The notes beneath the pieces are model-generated. The model did not search any database. It saw nothing but the letters and a program-made list of their open reading frames with translations, and was not told the origin of the DNA. This document shows, in pieces, positions 1-12,270 of a stretch of 64,000 nt of DNA; positions within the stretch are counted from its first letter, which is position 1; each line of letters starts with the position of its first letter. Origin of the DNA: Pleurodeles waltl (taxonomy: Eukaryota > Chordata > Amphibia > Caudata > Salamandridae); assembly GCF_031143425.1 (NCBI RefSeq), contig NC_090451.1, positions 662,684,575 through 662,748,574 on the forward strand, written 5' to 3'. The position numbers were made by a program, and so were the translations under genes.

Positions 1-240
1 ACAATCCACCCTACATCAATCCAGTTCACCCCACACCTCAAGGCACTCCAATCCACCCCACTCAAATCCAGTCCACTCCACCCCAATCCAACCAACCCAC
101 TCCAGTCGACACCACTGAAGTCCATCCCAGTGCAATCCACCCGCTCCAAACATCCATCCCACTCCAATCCAATCCTAATCCAGTCCACTGAACCCCAATC
201 CAATCCACCCCCATTCAAACCAATCCATCTCACTCCATTC
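1..240. repeat. Degenerate CCA-rich minisatellite
   Basis: The block is made of short variants of CCACTCCAATCCA in near-tandem order, with strong strand asymmetry (C and A rich, few G). Unit length drifts around 10-22 bases, so the array is old or of simple-repeat origin. It probably continues beyond the left edge. No coding potential is visible. Confidence 0.75.
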
Positions 241-1059
241 TAATTTTGAAATTTGCAAACATAATTATCTGCCTGTCCATAAATCATAGAGGACTAAACA
301 ATAATTGCATACATTTCGATCAATGTCATTCTGCATATTTTTTTAGTTATAGTGGCCATACGTGAGGATCTGACATCATTGACAACACCATGAGTTATGT
401 GTTCAGTGTCACTACATAGCACTGATGACATAAGTGTCCCTGCTGTGATCAATATGTGGACCTACGGTTGCCTTCCAAAGTGGGTCTCCATACCTTTGCT
501 CATGTGATCTCCATTCCTTGAATACACTAAATGGAAGTGTTTGGGGTAAATATACGCAATATACAGTACTTATTCCTCATTCCGCAAGAAGCCTTCGATT
601 CTAGATACCATATTAATGTTTTCTTAAGAATAATTTCAACATAGATTTGGTTAATCCACCTCCCACGTCAACTAACTTCAGAACATTTTTCTAGTTGACA
701 CAAAACATTTTTATTGTATTTATTGGGAGGGTTAACCAGCATGGAGGGGTGGGGTGTGAGGAAAGAGGTTGTGTGCAAAGTCCTTGTGATGGGGCTGGTG
801 CTTGGCAGGCATGAGGTGTAGTTGGTGGCAACTGTAGTAACAAATATTTTTTCTATTTTTTTTTTAATTGTATGGCCTTTTTTTTCAAACCCTTAACCGG
901 TGTGATAGGCTGTTTCGGAGCAGTGCACACAAGTAGCCAATAATAGTGGTCAAATAGTGAGCAGGAATTGAAAACCACTTTGAAAGTGTGGCACAGGTTG
1001 ATTACTTTAACTCTTCGTCTATTTCTTCCCAGGAGGGAAATCGAATGCATCATGTTATG
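241..1059. other. Unrecognised noncoding stretch
   Basis: This AT-leaning sequence has no convincing open frame and no terminal repeats. A run of T/A around 850-890 is the only low-complexity feature. I recognise nothing in it. Confidence 0.5.
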
Positions 1060-1930
1060 TTCGCTATAAGGGTTGGGTGTTCTAGCTTCTGATGGAGTCT
1101 TGTGTGCATCAAGAGGGTCGGCATTGTAGCCTAAGATGGAGTCTTATCTGCATCGTAAGGTGATGTGTTTAGCCTCAGATGGCTGTCATTTCCATCACAA
1201 GGGAGGATTTCTAGCTTTGGACACAATCATATGTATAGCATGAGTGCGAGCGTTGTAGCCTCCGACCACTTGTATGCCTGTCATGAGCACGGGTGTTTTA
1301 GCTTCAGAAGGATTGTCATGCACACTATAATTTTGAGGTCTGTAGCTGCTGGGAGATTCTAGTGCTCATCAAGAGGGTGGATGTTGAAACTTCGGATGAG
1401 TTTTGTAACTTTAGGTGGAATCTCACACATATCATGAGGGTGAGCTCCAATAGAGTTGTTCTTATACCATGAGGTTGGGTGTTGTTATCTTAGGTCGGGT
1501 CTCTTCAATATCATCATGGGTGTGAGTGTGGTAGACTCAGATGGAGTATTGAGGACATCGGGGAGTGGGTGGGTGTTGTGACCGCGGGATGAGTATCTGT
1601 ACACCACAAGGTTAGATGTTGTTGTAACTTGTGGGTGGCATCTCATGCACATCAGGAGGGTGGGGCTCTGTGGCCTTGGACAGTGTTGGTAGTAGCTCAT
1701 GTGTCTGGGGTCTGATGCCTCAGTTGTGTATTTGTCGTACACCATGAAGGTGGTGATTTTGAGCCTCATGTGGACTTACGTACATCATAAGGCTGGGTGT
1801 GCTACCGTTAGGTGCGGTCTCGCGTACAACATGAGGATGGGATGTTTTTACCTCAGATAGGACTTTCAGGATAGTGTAAGGTTGGGAGCTGTAGCCTCAA
1901 AGGGATTTCTTAAAACATAATTGCAGTGGA
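1060..1930. repeat. Degenerate minisatellite, unit about 45 bp
   Basis: About 18 diverged copies of a unit follow one another, built on GTTGTAGCCTCAGATGG, then AGTCTTGTGCACATCA and TGAGGGTGGGT. Copies differ by many substitutions and small indels. The short open frames here arise from the repeat and are not genes. Confidence 0.8.
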
Positions 1931-2545
1931 CATTCAGTGTGGGCTGATGTCACCCAGAGTGTTCTGACCTCACTCAGTGAACTGAGGTCACACAATGTGG
2001 GATGCAGTCCCTCAGTATACAACAAGAGCACCAGGTACTGAAAGTGGTCACAACTCCAATAGTGGTCATCCTGGCAAAACGTAACTCAGTGTGGAAAGTA
2101 CCCACGCTGAGAAGTGTCGTCCCTCAGGATGTGCTATGGACACTCACTGTGAACTGATGTCACTTGTGCCGTTTGTAGTGCCTCGAAGTGTGGGTCAAGG
2201 GAGGGTATCCTGTTTTTTTCTCTTGCATTATGAAGGTGCTTGGTAGATGTCTCGAAGGTCCCTTGGTGTGAGGTCTTATCACTCAGCTAGGGTGGTGTTC
2301 TTTAAGTGTGGTGTGTATCACACCTTGTGAACTCTGTGTGGGTGCCATGTTTGGGGGGGTCACTCTGTGCATGCAGCACGTAGGGTGTTGTGGGCACTCA
2401 ATGAATACTTTAGCATTGCGGACTCTGTTCACTTACATTGAACTGTGGTATTTCGGTTCTGGCTGCAGTCACCCGATTTGGACTGCGGTCACTCACTTTG
2501 GACTGCATCCACTCAGTGTAAGCTACGGTCACTCAGTTTGGGTTC
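1930..2545. repeat. Degenerate minisatellite, unit about 24 bp
   Basis: A second array directly follows the 45-bp array. It is built on variants of GTCACTCAGTGTGGACTG, clearest at 2455-2545. Change of unit without a spacer suggests separate expansions side by side, or one array that drifted. Confidence 0.7.
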
Positions 2546-3059
2546 TGTAATATTTTTGAACCTAGTCGCTAAGACAACGTATACGTAACTCTCCGTGACG
2601 TCCTGCAAAGGTTTTCCATATAATAAACCTCACTTGTGGGAATCGACCAAAGGCCATGGTTTATGCGGGGGCCAGATTTTACAGTGTCTGGAGCTCTCAC
2701 AATGCACTGTCACGTTTTGCATTCCAGTTGCTTTAATATGTGGACGCTATTTATAGTTTTTTTAGAGTGCTACGAGTCGTTTTGGTTACTTCTGAGCACT
2801 AACCCCGATAGAGTGGGGAGTTAGGCTCCAGTAAGTGAGCCTTGGGTCCTTGCACGATATAATCCAGTCACTGACACCAGAAGTGAAGGGGGCTAGTCAA
2901 CCGCATGCGGGAAGAAATCTGTTTTTAAGTCCTTCCGGAACATGAAGGTTCAATTGATCAAAAGGCTGAAGTGGGTTAATATCTGGGTGCCCTTCCGAAT
3001 AGCAGGAATGGCATTTATACTATCCATGAACTTAGAAATTAGAAAATCCAAGAGCCTTT
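2546..3059. other. Unrecognised noncoding stretch
   Basis: The sequence lies between two minisatellites. I see no open frame of note, no terminal repeats and no RNA gene. Confidence 0.45.
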
Positions 3060-3390
3060 GCAATGCGGTTAGTGGACTCATAGCTTCAGGGGCTTATACA
3101 TAATGAAGTGAGTAAAATGAGAACTCCAGGGCCCTTCACAATGTGGTGAATGAAATTAAAACCTGCTGGGGCCCTTCAAAATGCAGTGAGTGAAACCAGA
3201 ACCCTTTGTGGTCCTTCACAATGTAGAAAGTGGAATGAGAACCCCTAGGCATCCTGCACAATCTAGTGAGTGGAATTAAAACCCATGGGCTTCCTGCACA
3301 ATCAAGTGAGTGGAATTAGCACATCGACCACCCTTCACAATGTAGTGAGTGAAAATAGAACCCCTAAGTGTCCTTCACAATGTACACCCA
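3060..3390. repeat. Degenerate tandem repeat, unit about 41 bp
   Basis: Around eight copies of a unit resembling CCCTTCACAATGTAGTGAGT followed by GGAATTAGAACCCCTGGGC lie head to tail. Divergence between copies is about 15-25 percent by eye. Confidence 0.75.
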
Positions 3391-3857
3391 TTAAAAAAAA
3401 AACTCAAGTTTCCAAAGAAAGTTCTACCTTATATAGGTCATGATGTCCAATACCAAATATCACATACGGAGGAGCTCAATTAGCCTGGATTTATTTCTTT
3501 GCAGTCTAGGGTTTCTAGATATGTTTAATTATAAAGTCAGGCCTACAAGTCCCTGATTGCAAAGAAACATTTACGATTGGAAGACCTGCACAAGTATGGA
3601 CATGGAAATCCTAAGGTCTCAGCAGGCCCTCAGACTTAAAGTCACACATCCAGAAGATATAAACAGAGTGGTACTCTTAAGAGGCTTAATGCCTGAATGT
3701 AAAATCACACTCCCCAGCTGGTAGCCTGCGCTCAGGGAAACCAGGTGGCACCATGTCACTGGGGCACCATTTTTTAATTCTTTTACTTTGAATTTACAAA
3801 TGATGGTCATCAAGTGCACTGGTCCAAACTACCTAAGCTATAATGAGCCAAGCCAAG

Positions 3858-3877
3858 ACTACAACTCCCAGAATGCA
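3858..3877 (+). promoter_or_regulatory. ZNF143/THAP11-like motif
   Basis: The bases ACTACAACTCCCAGAATGCA match the vertebrate SBS consensus bound by ZNF143 and THAP11 (ACTACA-n-TCCCA-n-ATGC). Such motifs are common both in promoters and inside repeats; no CpG island or gene start surrounds this one, so function is doubtful. Confidence 0.45.
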
Positions 3878-6799
3878 CGTACATGTTAAATCAAAACTAA
3901 GAACTGGAAAAGTTATGCCCTGGAGATATGGAGTCACCATAGCTGCATTCCTCAATTCAGTCACCAACACCAAAAAGGTACTCACCAAAACCATATCCTT
4001 GCATGGGCAGGGCCCAAAAGTGGACACTCAAAATCTAATGCAGAAGGTTTAGATGAACCCCCTCTGCTCTTCAAGGTTCAGGAAAGGCCCTAGCCTGACG
4101 TCAATGCATCTTCCTTAGATGGAAAGCGGGGTGGTAAAGGATGGTGTATGGTAGCGCTTTCACAGAAGTCACTCTACCTCATCAGTGGTCGCAGCTCTGT
4201 CAGGGGACCCTGCAGGTTCCATTGATTGGGTTGGTCCCAGCATCGTGGTCTTCACTAAGCATAAAAAACTCGCAAAATAGGTCACCAGGCCAGAAAAATA
4301 GACAGTAGACAGCTGCTTCTGATGACTCAGCCAGTCCTAATTCCTGCCTCTTCCCTAGAAGTTTGCAAGATTTGCATAATTTGATTTCATATAATTATGC
4401 AAAATTTCAGGGAAATTATGAGAAAAGCAAATCATTAATGTATCGCCATATTTCAACACAAAATGTGTCCTTGCAAAAACAAAATAGCGTGAACAACCAC
4501 TGCTTGCTTTCTGGTTCGACATGTTCACATGCTCTCCCACACTGCAATTGTATCTCAAACATCAGCAGAACTACGCAACATGGCACAGTGGAGTAATTTT
4601 AGCAATTTCACGTAACAAACATTATGAAATTCCCCAAATTAAGCAAATTACGTCAACATATTTTAAATTTCACACTGCTGTACTCTTTCCCATGTAAGGG
4701 AGAGTAGACTGTTGCAAGTGCTGCCTCCTTCTTATGGCAAAGAGGATTGCACTACTGCTTGTGCTAACTCTGTCTGTCGCAGGTCCTTTCTGACTCTTTC
4801 CCATGCAGAGGGTGGTCTGTGCTTTTTGTGCTGAGTCTGCCTGTTCACTGTTTTTAGGTCTTGCATAGGCAGCGCATGTTCTGTCTCGTTTGAGACATGC
4901 TGTATCTACTCTGTCGACTTCGAGCACGTACATCTCTTTTTATTGGTTCCATCTCTTTTTATTGGTTCCTTTTAATGCTGTTCATAAATTAGTGCTTTTC
5001 ATAGGTGAATCTATTTTATTTGTCCCTCCTTGTGGTGGTTTGTTCCCTCCCATAGAGACTGGCCCCGTTACATGTCGCTGTCCCCTTATCGGCATTTATG
5101 TGGTTTGCGGCACACTATTTTTTTATTTTTCCTCGTCTCGTATTTGAGAATACTCGTGTTTTGCAAATCTATTTTTTTTAAATGCAATGTTTGCCTCTTT
5201 TTTGTTGTTTTTACCAAAAAAAGGTGATGTTTGCCCATCTTTTGTGTTTCAGCTTCAGTGCCGTCACAATGCTCCAATGCTGTCCCCCCACCCGTCCCAC
5301 AACACAGCTTGCCCACCCCCACAAACCCTCTGAGGTCGCTGCTTGCATGTCCCTCTCCCCCCCGGTAGCTGCTTGTTTTGAAGGCCACAGTCGCCTAAAC
5401 ATCAAGGGCTGCATACAGAATGCGACAGGCACCTACGCGATTTGTCTTGGTATGTTCCACCCATGGCAGATCCTGTAGCGCAATCAGTCCCCGCAATCCA
5501 TGCAGCTTAGTTTTGTGTCACGAGTGCTCCACTTTGTACATGACCGGCGTGTCGCTGCCTGCAGTCTCCCCCTGTTTCTCTAGCTGCTGTTGAATCCTGG
5601 TCTCCACGGCTTCCTATCTAGTGCCATAAAGTCCGCCAGATATTCTACATTTACATTACAGGCACCACTTGTTAGGCCTACCACTGTCTAGGTCGCTACA
5701 AGTTCGGTGAGTGTTTTCACTTGCTGCCACAGTGCTTGTGGTGTTAGGAATTTGGATTTTGTGGGCAAGGTTATTTCCCCTTGCCCCTGTTCTGTTTTCA
5801 GCACTTTCAGATACATAAGCTGAAATTACCAGTTGTACAAAAACACTTTAAATAAATAGTTCTCAATGTGGTGCTATAATGTGCCTATTAGTGTTAAAGC
5901 TTCTTGGTTAATAAAATACACTTTTTAGAATTCTGGAGAGACCTTATCATATTTTCATTAAATAGCATCGAACCCCATCTTTGGCTGTGTGTGGCTGTTC
6001 ACCAGTGGCATGTGAAATAACAGTAGATGTTGTAGCAATCAGGATAATATGCTGCATGACTACATACTTATAAGGTCCCAAAGGCGAGCCCTATTGGCTG
6101 CGCCAATGCTTGTTTTTTTTAATTTGTTTATTATGCTTTTCAATTTTGATGCTATTAATACAGGATTATATGTACGTCAATCAGTTCACATTTGTGCAGT
6201 TGTCATTACAAGGACCAAGGTGATAGTTGATGTTACCTCTCAATGGTAAGATCCGGTCTGTGTGTATCCTGTTGGGGCAGCTGTTTGGACTAGTATGGGG
6301 TAGGGAGTCTCTGTTTCGGTGTTGAGTGTGTGTTGCAAAGGACTAGTGGGCGGGGTCTGCTCTGGATTGGTGAAAGCCGTAAAGATTTCACTGCAGCCCT
6401 CTACAATGAAATGCCGCCCAAGTCCACACCTTTCCTCCTGCAGTAGTATGTGGTGTTCAGTGGTGGCACACTTGCCTATGTTATGCTTCCATTTCTCTAT
6501 GGCTCGGGACTCTGCCTGCTCCATTAGTTGTTACTAGTTTCTTCCCAGCTGGTACAGTGCTGATCTGAGGTTGTGCCCTCTGCATTAGAGTTCTGCACCT
6601 TCTCAGGCCCTGGCTGAACAAAGCACCTTGGTAATGGCACTGTGTCTGTGTTCCTAAGGTACTTCAGATTACTAAGTTGCAAAGAGAAGGCTGCATTTGT
6701 TTTCATTTGGTTAGAGGAGTACCAACAACTGCAAAGATCTCAAGATTCTCAGTTCCAAGTGTGAGTAGCACATCCCGTACATTTTTTTATTACTTTGCT

Positions 6800-6848
6800 T
6801 TCTGGGATATGTAGTCCGGTAATCAGAGACTACACATCCCACAATGCA
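6800..6848. promoter_or_regulatory. Inverted pair of ZNF143-like motifs
   Basis: TTCTGGGATATGTAGT at 6800 on the plus strand faces ACTACACATCCCACAATGCA at 6829, giving a head-to-head pair about 14 bases apart. Related single copies are seen at 8237-8256 and near 30781-30798. The inverted layout may mark the end of an old palindromic repeat, not a promoter. Confidence 0.4.
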
Positions 6849-9800
6849 AGGAAAAACCTGGAGTGGATAAGCTGCTCATGCTTGAACCTTGCAAACTTCA
6901 GAGCCCTGTAACTGCCCCGTGCCACAATGTCAAATATGGCTCCCATTCCACTTCCAACATCACACTCCATCTTAGAAATTCCAGAACGCCATTTGCTGAT
7001 GGGCGGGATGAAAATTCAAGACTGGTTGAAGAAGACAGACATGGAACCTTGAATCCAATTACAGCTTCTTCTTGCTTTTTAACCAGTATCCTGCTGCATT
7101 ATGAACAAACCTCCAATGCAATCTGGTGTTGGCGAAAACACTATGACTGGCTGAAAATGTCACACAAGGAAAGTTAGAGGCACTTTTGGACACTCTAGCA
7201 CCGCTGTGACTGCATAAAAAAAAATAAAAAAAATAGCCCACACCCTGGCCCTTTCAGCAGGCAGATTTGGCAGTGCCAGAGTGCCTGGTAGGCCAGACCA
7301 ACACTGGGTGGAAGCAGCAGTCCTGGCTTCTGGTAACAGCACATCCCATCCTGTCCTGGGGCCTCCTGGCAGCTTCTAGAGCGAGGGTGCAGGTGGAGGC
7401 ATAAGTGCAGACTTTTGCTTGTACTTTTATCCTTGCTTGTCCTGTTCTGTCCATGCCTTCCTGACTACTGCTCACACAGATTAGCAGTTTGATTAAACCA
7501 GTCTGCCAAATCCGTGCAAATGTTAGGATTTCTACTTTCCAGTACACAGCTCAGCTTTCAAGTAACCGAAGTTAGCGGGTGGCTATTTTGTTAAAGTTTG
7601 AGACACAAGCACAATATAAAGACCTTATTGTCATCACAAATTCTTTCAATGCTAACGGCTGACATCAAGGCACAAAAATCTCAAACCGACAGGTGTATCA
7701 AACAAAAGGGCTGTTGACTACTCCATGTATCATAATGGTGTTTTTCAGCCTTTGGCGAATCCTAGTGTTCCACAGACGTGCCAAATTGGAAATTAGTTTT
7801 GGAGGAAGGGGGTTGAGCCTTGAAAAGCAGTGTCTATGGGTAATGATGTTTTGAACCCGTAACCACCTTGTTAATTATGAAGTTGTGGGTGCCAAGGAGA
7901 GGGGGGCGAGACTTGGAGCCCGGCACAACCTGAGCATGCCAACCCACTCTCCCGAAAATACAAATTACAAGGGCTCCGAAGCTGCTGTCAAAGTCCTGTA
8001 AAGGTTGTAAAACCCCTGATGGCCATCAACTGTGCTGAGCCATCAAAAAGCCATTCAGTGCAATGAAAACTGGCTCCCTGCAAGTGTCTCCAAAGGACTG
8101 TGCACAGTGCTAAATCTGCTGTTCAGCGGGAGACGATGTAAAATATGCTGATACTTAGTGACACATAGTAGCACCATGTGAGTTAGCAGGTCTGGTTTCA
8201 GGCTTCTAGGCCCACAAGGATAATGGAAATCATGAAATTACAAGTCCTAGCATGCTTAATGCTTTTGGCTGAAAACAAAGGGCTGGCTGAAAGTTCTCTC
8301 TAGAAAATGGCAGTTTAAAGTCATCTGGAATTCCATGTAATCAGGGACACCATGTTCCAGTCCAGATTTAACTTCTACATATTGTCATGTAAAACCTCAG
8401 CTCACTTCATTGAATCTGAATTCATCCAGAATGCATGGAGTTGAAAGATGAATGTCCTGGATTGGTACGTAAGGAACCAGATGTAAAGGAGTCCTCTAAT
8501 CACCTTAGGTAATTTCACTGCTTTGCAAAACCGCTTATGAAGAGTTGGACTCTTCACATAGAATATTTAAAAAGCTATTAAGATGAAAAGCAACTAGCTA
8601 GACCTCTAAAGGGGGAAAAGCAAATAATAGAAAATTACAAATATTCCCTATTTCCGGCACGCCCATCTCTGATGAAAAATGTGGTGGATGTGCTTTGAAA
8701 GTTCTGTGCAAATAAGGTTACCAGGTGACTCAGTGTCATAAATGGCCCCATCCCAGGTTTTGGTTTAACAACCCAAAGCATTCTAAGCTTTATAATCCTG
8801 GCTCACTTCAGTGAAACCATGCTATCCACAAACCTGAAGACAAGATGAGTAGTATAGCTTTAGTGATGTGGAGCCATCTGATGACCTCATGTACAAAGAA
8901 GGAAGCACACAGAACACAAATGTAACGTCACAGCACCATACAGCGCATGGCTACTAGATGGCTCTTTGCTATCAAGGAACTGTGCCATTCCTAGTTCTTT
9001 CATTTAACAAATCACTGCTTTTCGGTACCTGAAGTCCTTTTTCGTAGATCAAGTGTAGACTTGTGTCTGGGTAGGTTGAATGGAGCACGAAGACCAGAAA
9101 TCCCAGGTTTTCCTTTTCCAGGGGAGAGTAGAGCTTCTAGAACAGGTTTTACGTCTCTTAAACTATCGCAAGCCAGATTTCGAGCAGCTATTCTAATCCA
9201 GGTTTTTCCTCTGTATTCCTGTTCTTCTCATTTCACTTTATTATTGTAGGACAAATACTAAGAAGAAAAGCAAAAGCCAAAACTAGATAAGTTACTATCT
9301 AACACTAGAACGGCGGTAACTTGAGACCTCTGAAGACTCTAGACCACCACTTCCCAAATCAGAGACTTAAATCTGAAATGATCTGGCGATCGGGTTTTGA
9401 AAGTACATGGAAGGTTTTAATTGATTTAATCTTATCCACACATCACATCCAGAGTATTAGAATCACATCCATTGATAGCCATTATTCCAGGAACCCTCAC
9501 CATTAAGATTACCAGATGGCACTATGTCATCAAGATATCAGGTCCCAATCATAGTCTTTCATTTAAATACCAGTTTATCTGCAACCGCTGGCTACCAGTA
9601 GTCCAGGTGCTGCCTAATCTCAATATGTGAACTGTCTGAGGTTCCACCCTGATTCGTACGATTGCCTCTGTCCATCACACGTCCTTGGTAGTCTCCAGCT
9701 TTCAGGCCACATCCTCTTGTCAAGCCTCCACATCTTCATGACACTCTCACTTGTGTGTTTCTACGAGGCGTTCCTGGCTTTTGTTTCCTGTTGTACTGTG

Positions 9801-10420
9801 AACTTCCCTGAGTGTTGATACGTGTAGCCCGTGCACATTTGAGATGTTTTTGTGCACTTTAGCAGGTATGCCTTTTGTTGGGGGACAATGAGACGCACCA
9901 GTACCAGTGTGCCTTTTTGCCACCTTCCTCTGTTTCTGGCGAGGGGCACATCTCATGCCCGCAATTCTTTTCACAATGGCACTTTTATGTGTGTATTGCA
10001 TCCATTACATGTTGCCTTTGCAAATCTGCAATCCTTGTTTTGTCAATCTGTAACTTCAGTGTCGAGGACTCCTAGACGATTGTCATACATTGATGATATT
10101 GTCAGCACGAGTCTGTACTTTGCCTTTGCACATAGCTCTGCTTTCCTTCAGTCCTTTAGCATGCAGCACCTGCATGGATTCTACATTGATTGTCTTGCCC
10201 GCAACTGTGAATCCCTGGAGGTGTTTCCTAGGCTTATTTCTATGTAGGTGCTACAATGATGCTAATGGCTATGCGCCTGACATAGAACATTTAATCCTGT
10301 GTTGTTGCCCTTCTTCTGTATCCCCAATGAGTACTGTCAGTTGGGTTCTCCTCCCCAGGTCATATAGTACTGGAAATTGAAGTTACTCACTATCTCAGAA
10401 TATTTGTTTACTTTTGTGAT

Positions 10421-10620
10421 GTGCTGGCACTCTTCCATTAAAAGTATTGCACCAGTGCTGAGAAGTGCTGGCACGCTCCCATTAAAAGTATTTCTCCAGT
10501 GTTGAGAAGTGCTGGCACGATCCCATTAAAAGTACTGCACCAGTGCTGAGAAGTGCTGGCACTCTCACATTAAAACTATTGAGCCCTGCTGAGAAGAGCT
10601 GATATGCTCCCTTTCAAATT
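10421..10620. repeat. 44-bp tandem repeat, about 4.5 copies
   Basis: Units begin at 10421, 10465, 10509 and 10553, each starting GTGCTGGCAC and carrying CATTAAAAGTATTGCACCAG. The first three copies differ by only a few bases; the fourth and the partial fifth are more diverged. Confidence 0.9.
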
Positions 10621-11234
10621 AAAGAAGTTTAGGTACCCGGTGCCTTACTGTACCTGCCCAAATGAAGACGTGATTTCATGATGTCTATCTGCAAAGTGAC
10701 ACCGTGTGATGTTTTGTGTTGGTGACATAAGGCAGCACTTAGTGCATTGTTTGGTCAGGCCTCAAACCCAAACTGTTATCCATAGACAAAGGTCCTCTCC
10801 TATTTAGAACAGTTACTTGAACCTAATTTGGAAGAATGGTCTCGATTTCAATACAAAATACTGTTAAAGGATAATTTCATGGCACACACACTCTCCCTCT
10901 CTCTGTTTGGAAAGACCTCAGAAATGTTGGTTCGTTCACAAAACAATGAGCTTTCTCTCACTTAATACCCCTACTAATCCGTATTCCTTTCCATTTTCAC
11001 TGTTTGTGAAGCCCCTCTTGCACACCCTGCTTGTCCTATAATGTATTTAATCATTCTGTGCCAGCGTGATTGTGGAGAAGTCTGACGCTTACACTACTGA
11101 CCAAGCTACACCCCTGTATGTACTCAGTGTAAGGGGGAGGTTCCTAACATTATCAAAAAAACTTTGATAAATTTATTGAGCCATTAACTTCCTCTAGATG
11201 ATTAATTCCTGATGTGGTCGTAGAGAAAAAAAAT
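10621..11234. other. Unrecognised noncoding stretch
   Basis: No open frame of note is seen. The segment precedes the gypsy-like relic and may contain its upstream decayed gag or pol, but I could not identify any motif. Confidence 0.4.
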
Positions 11235-12270
11235 GGTGGCTATACGCTGTGTATTGATCTTCAAGGCATACATGACAATGTATGATGGATGCCCAAGATC
11301 ACTGAGCTAGAATAGGAGTTGGTGGTGTTTGTTACTTTTCTGCCCTCAACCTTAAGTGGGTATACCACCATTAATGCTACAAAGACATTTATTTCCTTTT
11401 ATGGCTTTTAAAAATCAGAAGGGTGTTATATTTTTCTCTCTTGCTTATTGGCCGTGCTTCAGCATCTACCTTGTTTCAGTGCATAATGAGTGAGCTATTT
11501 AGTGGTATGTAAGAAGTACTTGCATTCCAAGACACAATCCTCATTTCTGACTAGGGCAACTTTGAATTCAAAAGAAGTCTGAGAGGTGCCCTAATTGGCC
11601 TAGAAGAATAATTAAAGGTATAATGAAAGGATACATTTTTGCTACGTCAAACTTGATTATTTAGGCTGCATGCTTTCAAAAGAAGGCATCAAACAAAAGC
11701 CAAAATTAGTTACAGCTATAAATGATGGCACATATCCATTTGGTCATAAATTGCTGGTGTCATTCAGGAGTCTTCTATGGATGTTATTCCAAGACTGTAG
11801 CTGGATTTCCAACGTAGACTGAACCTAGAGCTGTTGGAGAAATTGGTTCGTATTTGTAGGAAGGATCGGGATTGATTAATATTTTCAACTTGAAAGATCT
11901 TACTTTGCATGTATATGAGGCATCTCTTAAAAGTATGTACAACCCATATGCACTGCAGATGCTGGTGCTTATGGGCTTCACAATGTTGTTACCCCACCTG
12001 TGGGAAGTCAAGAACATGCCTTAGTATTACATAATAGACTCTGACCTAAACTGAATGCAACATCCCATAATTTAAAAAGCAACATTAGCTTGAAATTAGT
12101 TTAAATCTTTTTTGTCGCCTTGGTATTTTATAGTTGGCTGATGCCAAGAAACTAGTAAATGTGCTCACTAATTGTGGCACAGTTGTGAAAGCTACATTAG
12201 CATCACTTTAGTGCACTGTTCCAGTGGGTTGGCTGTAAGAGGGGATTGTCTACTGAGCCTCCACCTTCAA
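11235..12270 (+). pseudogene. Decayed Ty3/gypsy-like pol relic (RT and RNase H)
   Basis: Read across all three plus frames, several reverse-transcriptase blocks appear in the right order. They are GGYTLCIDLQ near 11235, then LFQCIMSELFSGM near 11474-11512, then LSKEGIKQKPKLVTAIND near 11670-11727. An RNase H start reading ADAGAYGLHNVVTPP follows near 11956. In gypsy elements these correspond to the CIDLR, FQ-MN-F, LG-SKEGI-P-K and DAS-YGLGAV motifs. Many stops and frame changes interrupt it, so it is long dead. LTRs were not found. Assignment rests on motif order and not on an alignment. Confidence 0.6.

Larger units (their letters stand above)
3391..10420. other. Long stretch without recognised genes
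   Basis: No conserved protein, RNA gene or complete transposon could be recognised here. Open frames are short and their translations look random. Visible structure is limited to an AT-rich block with repeated ATTATGCAAA-like words (4350-4670), a weak duplication of about 110 bp (4682-4890) marked by CTCTTTCCCATG, and several ZNF143-like motifs listed separately. By position it lies 3' of the thrombospondin gene. Confidence 0.5.
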
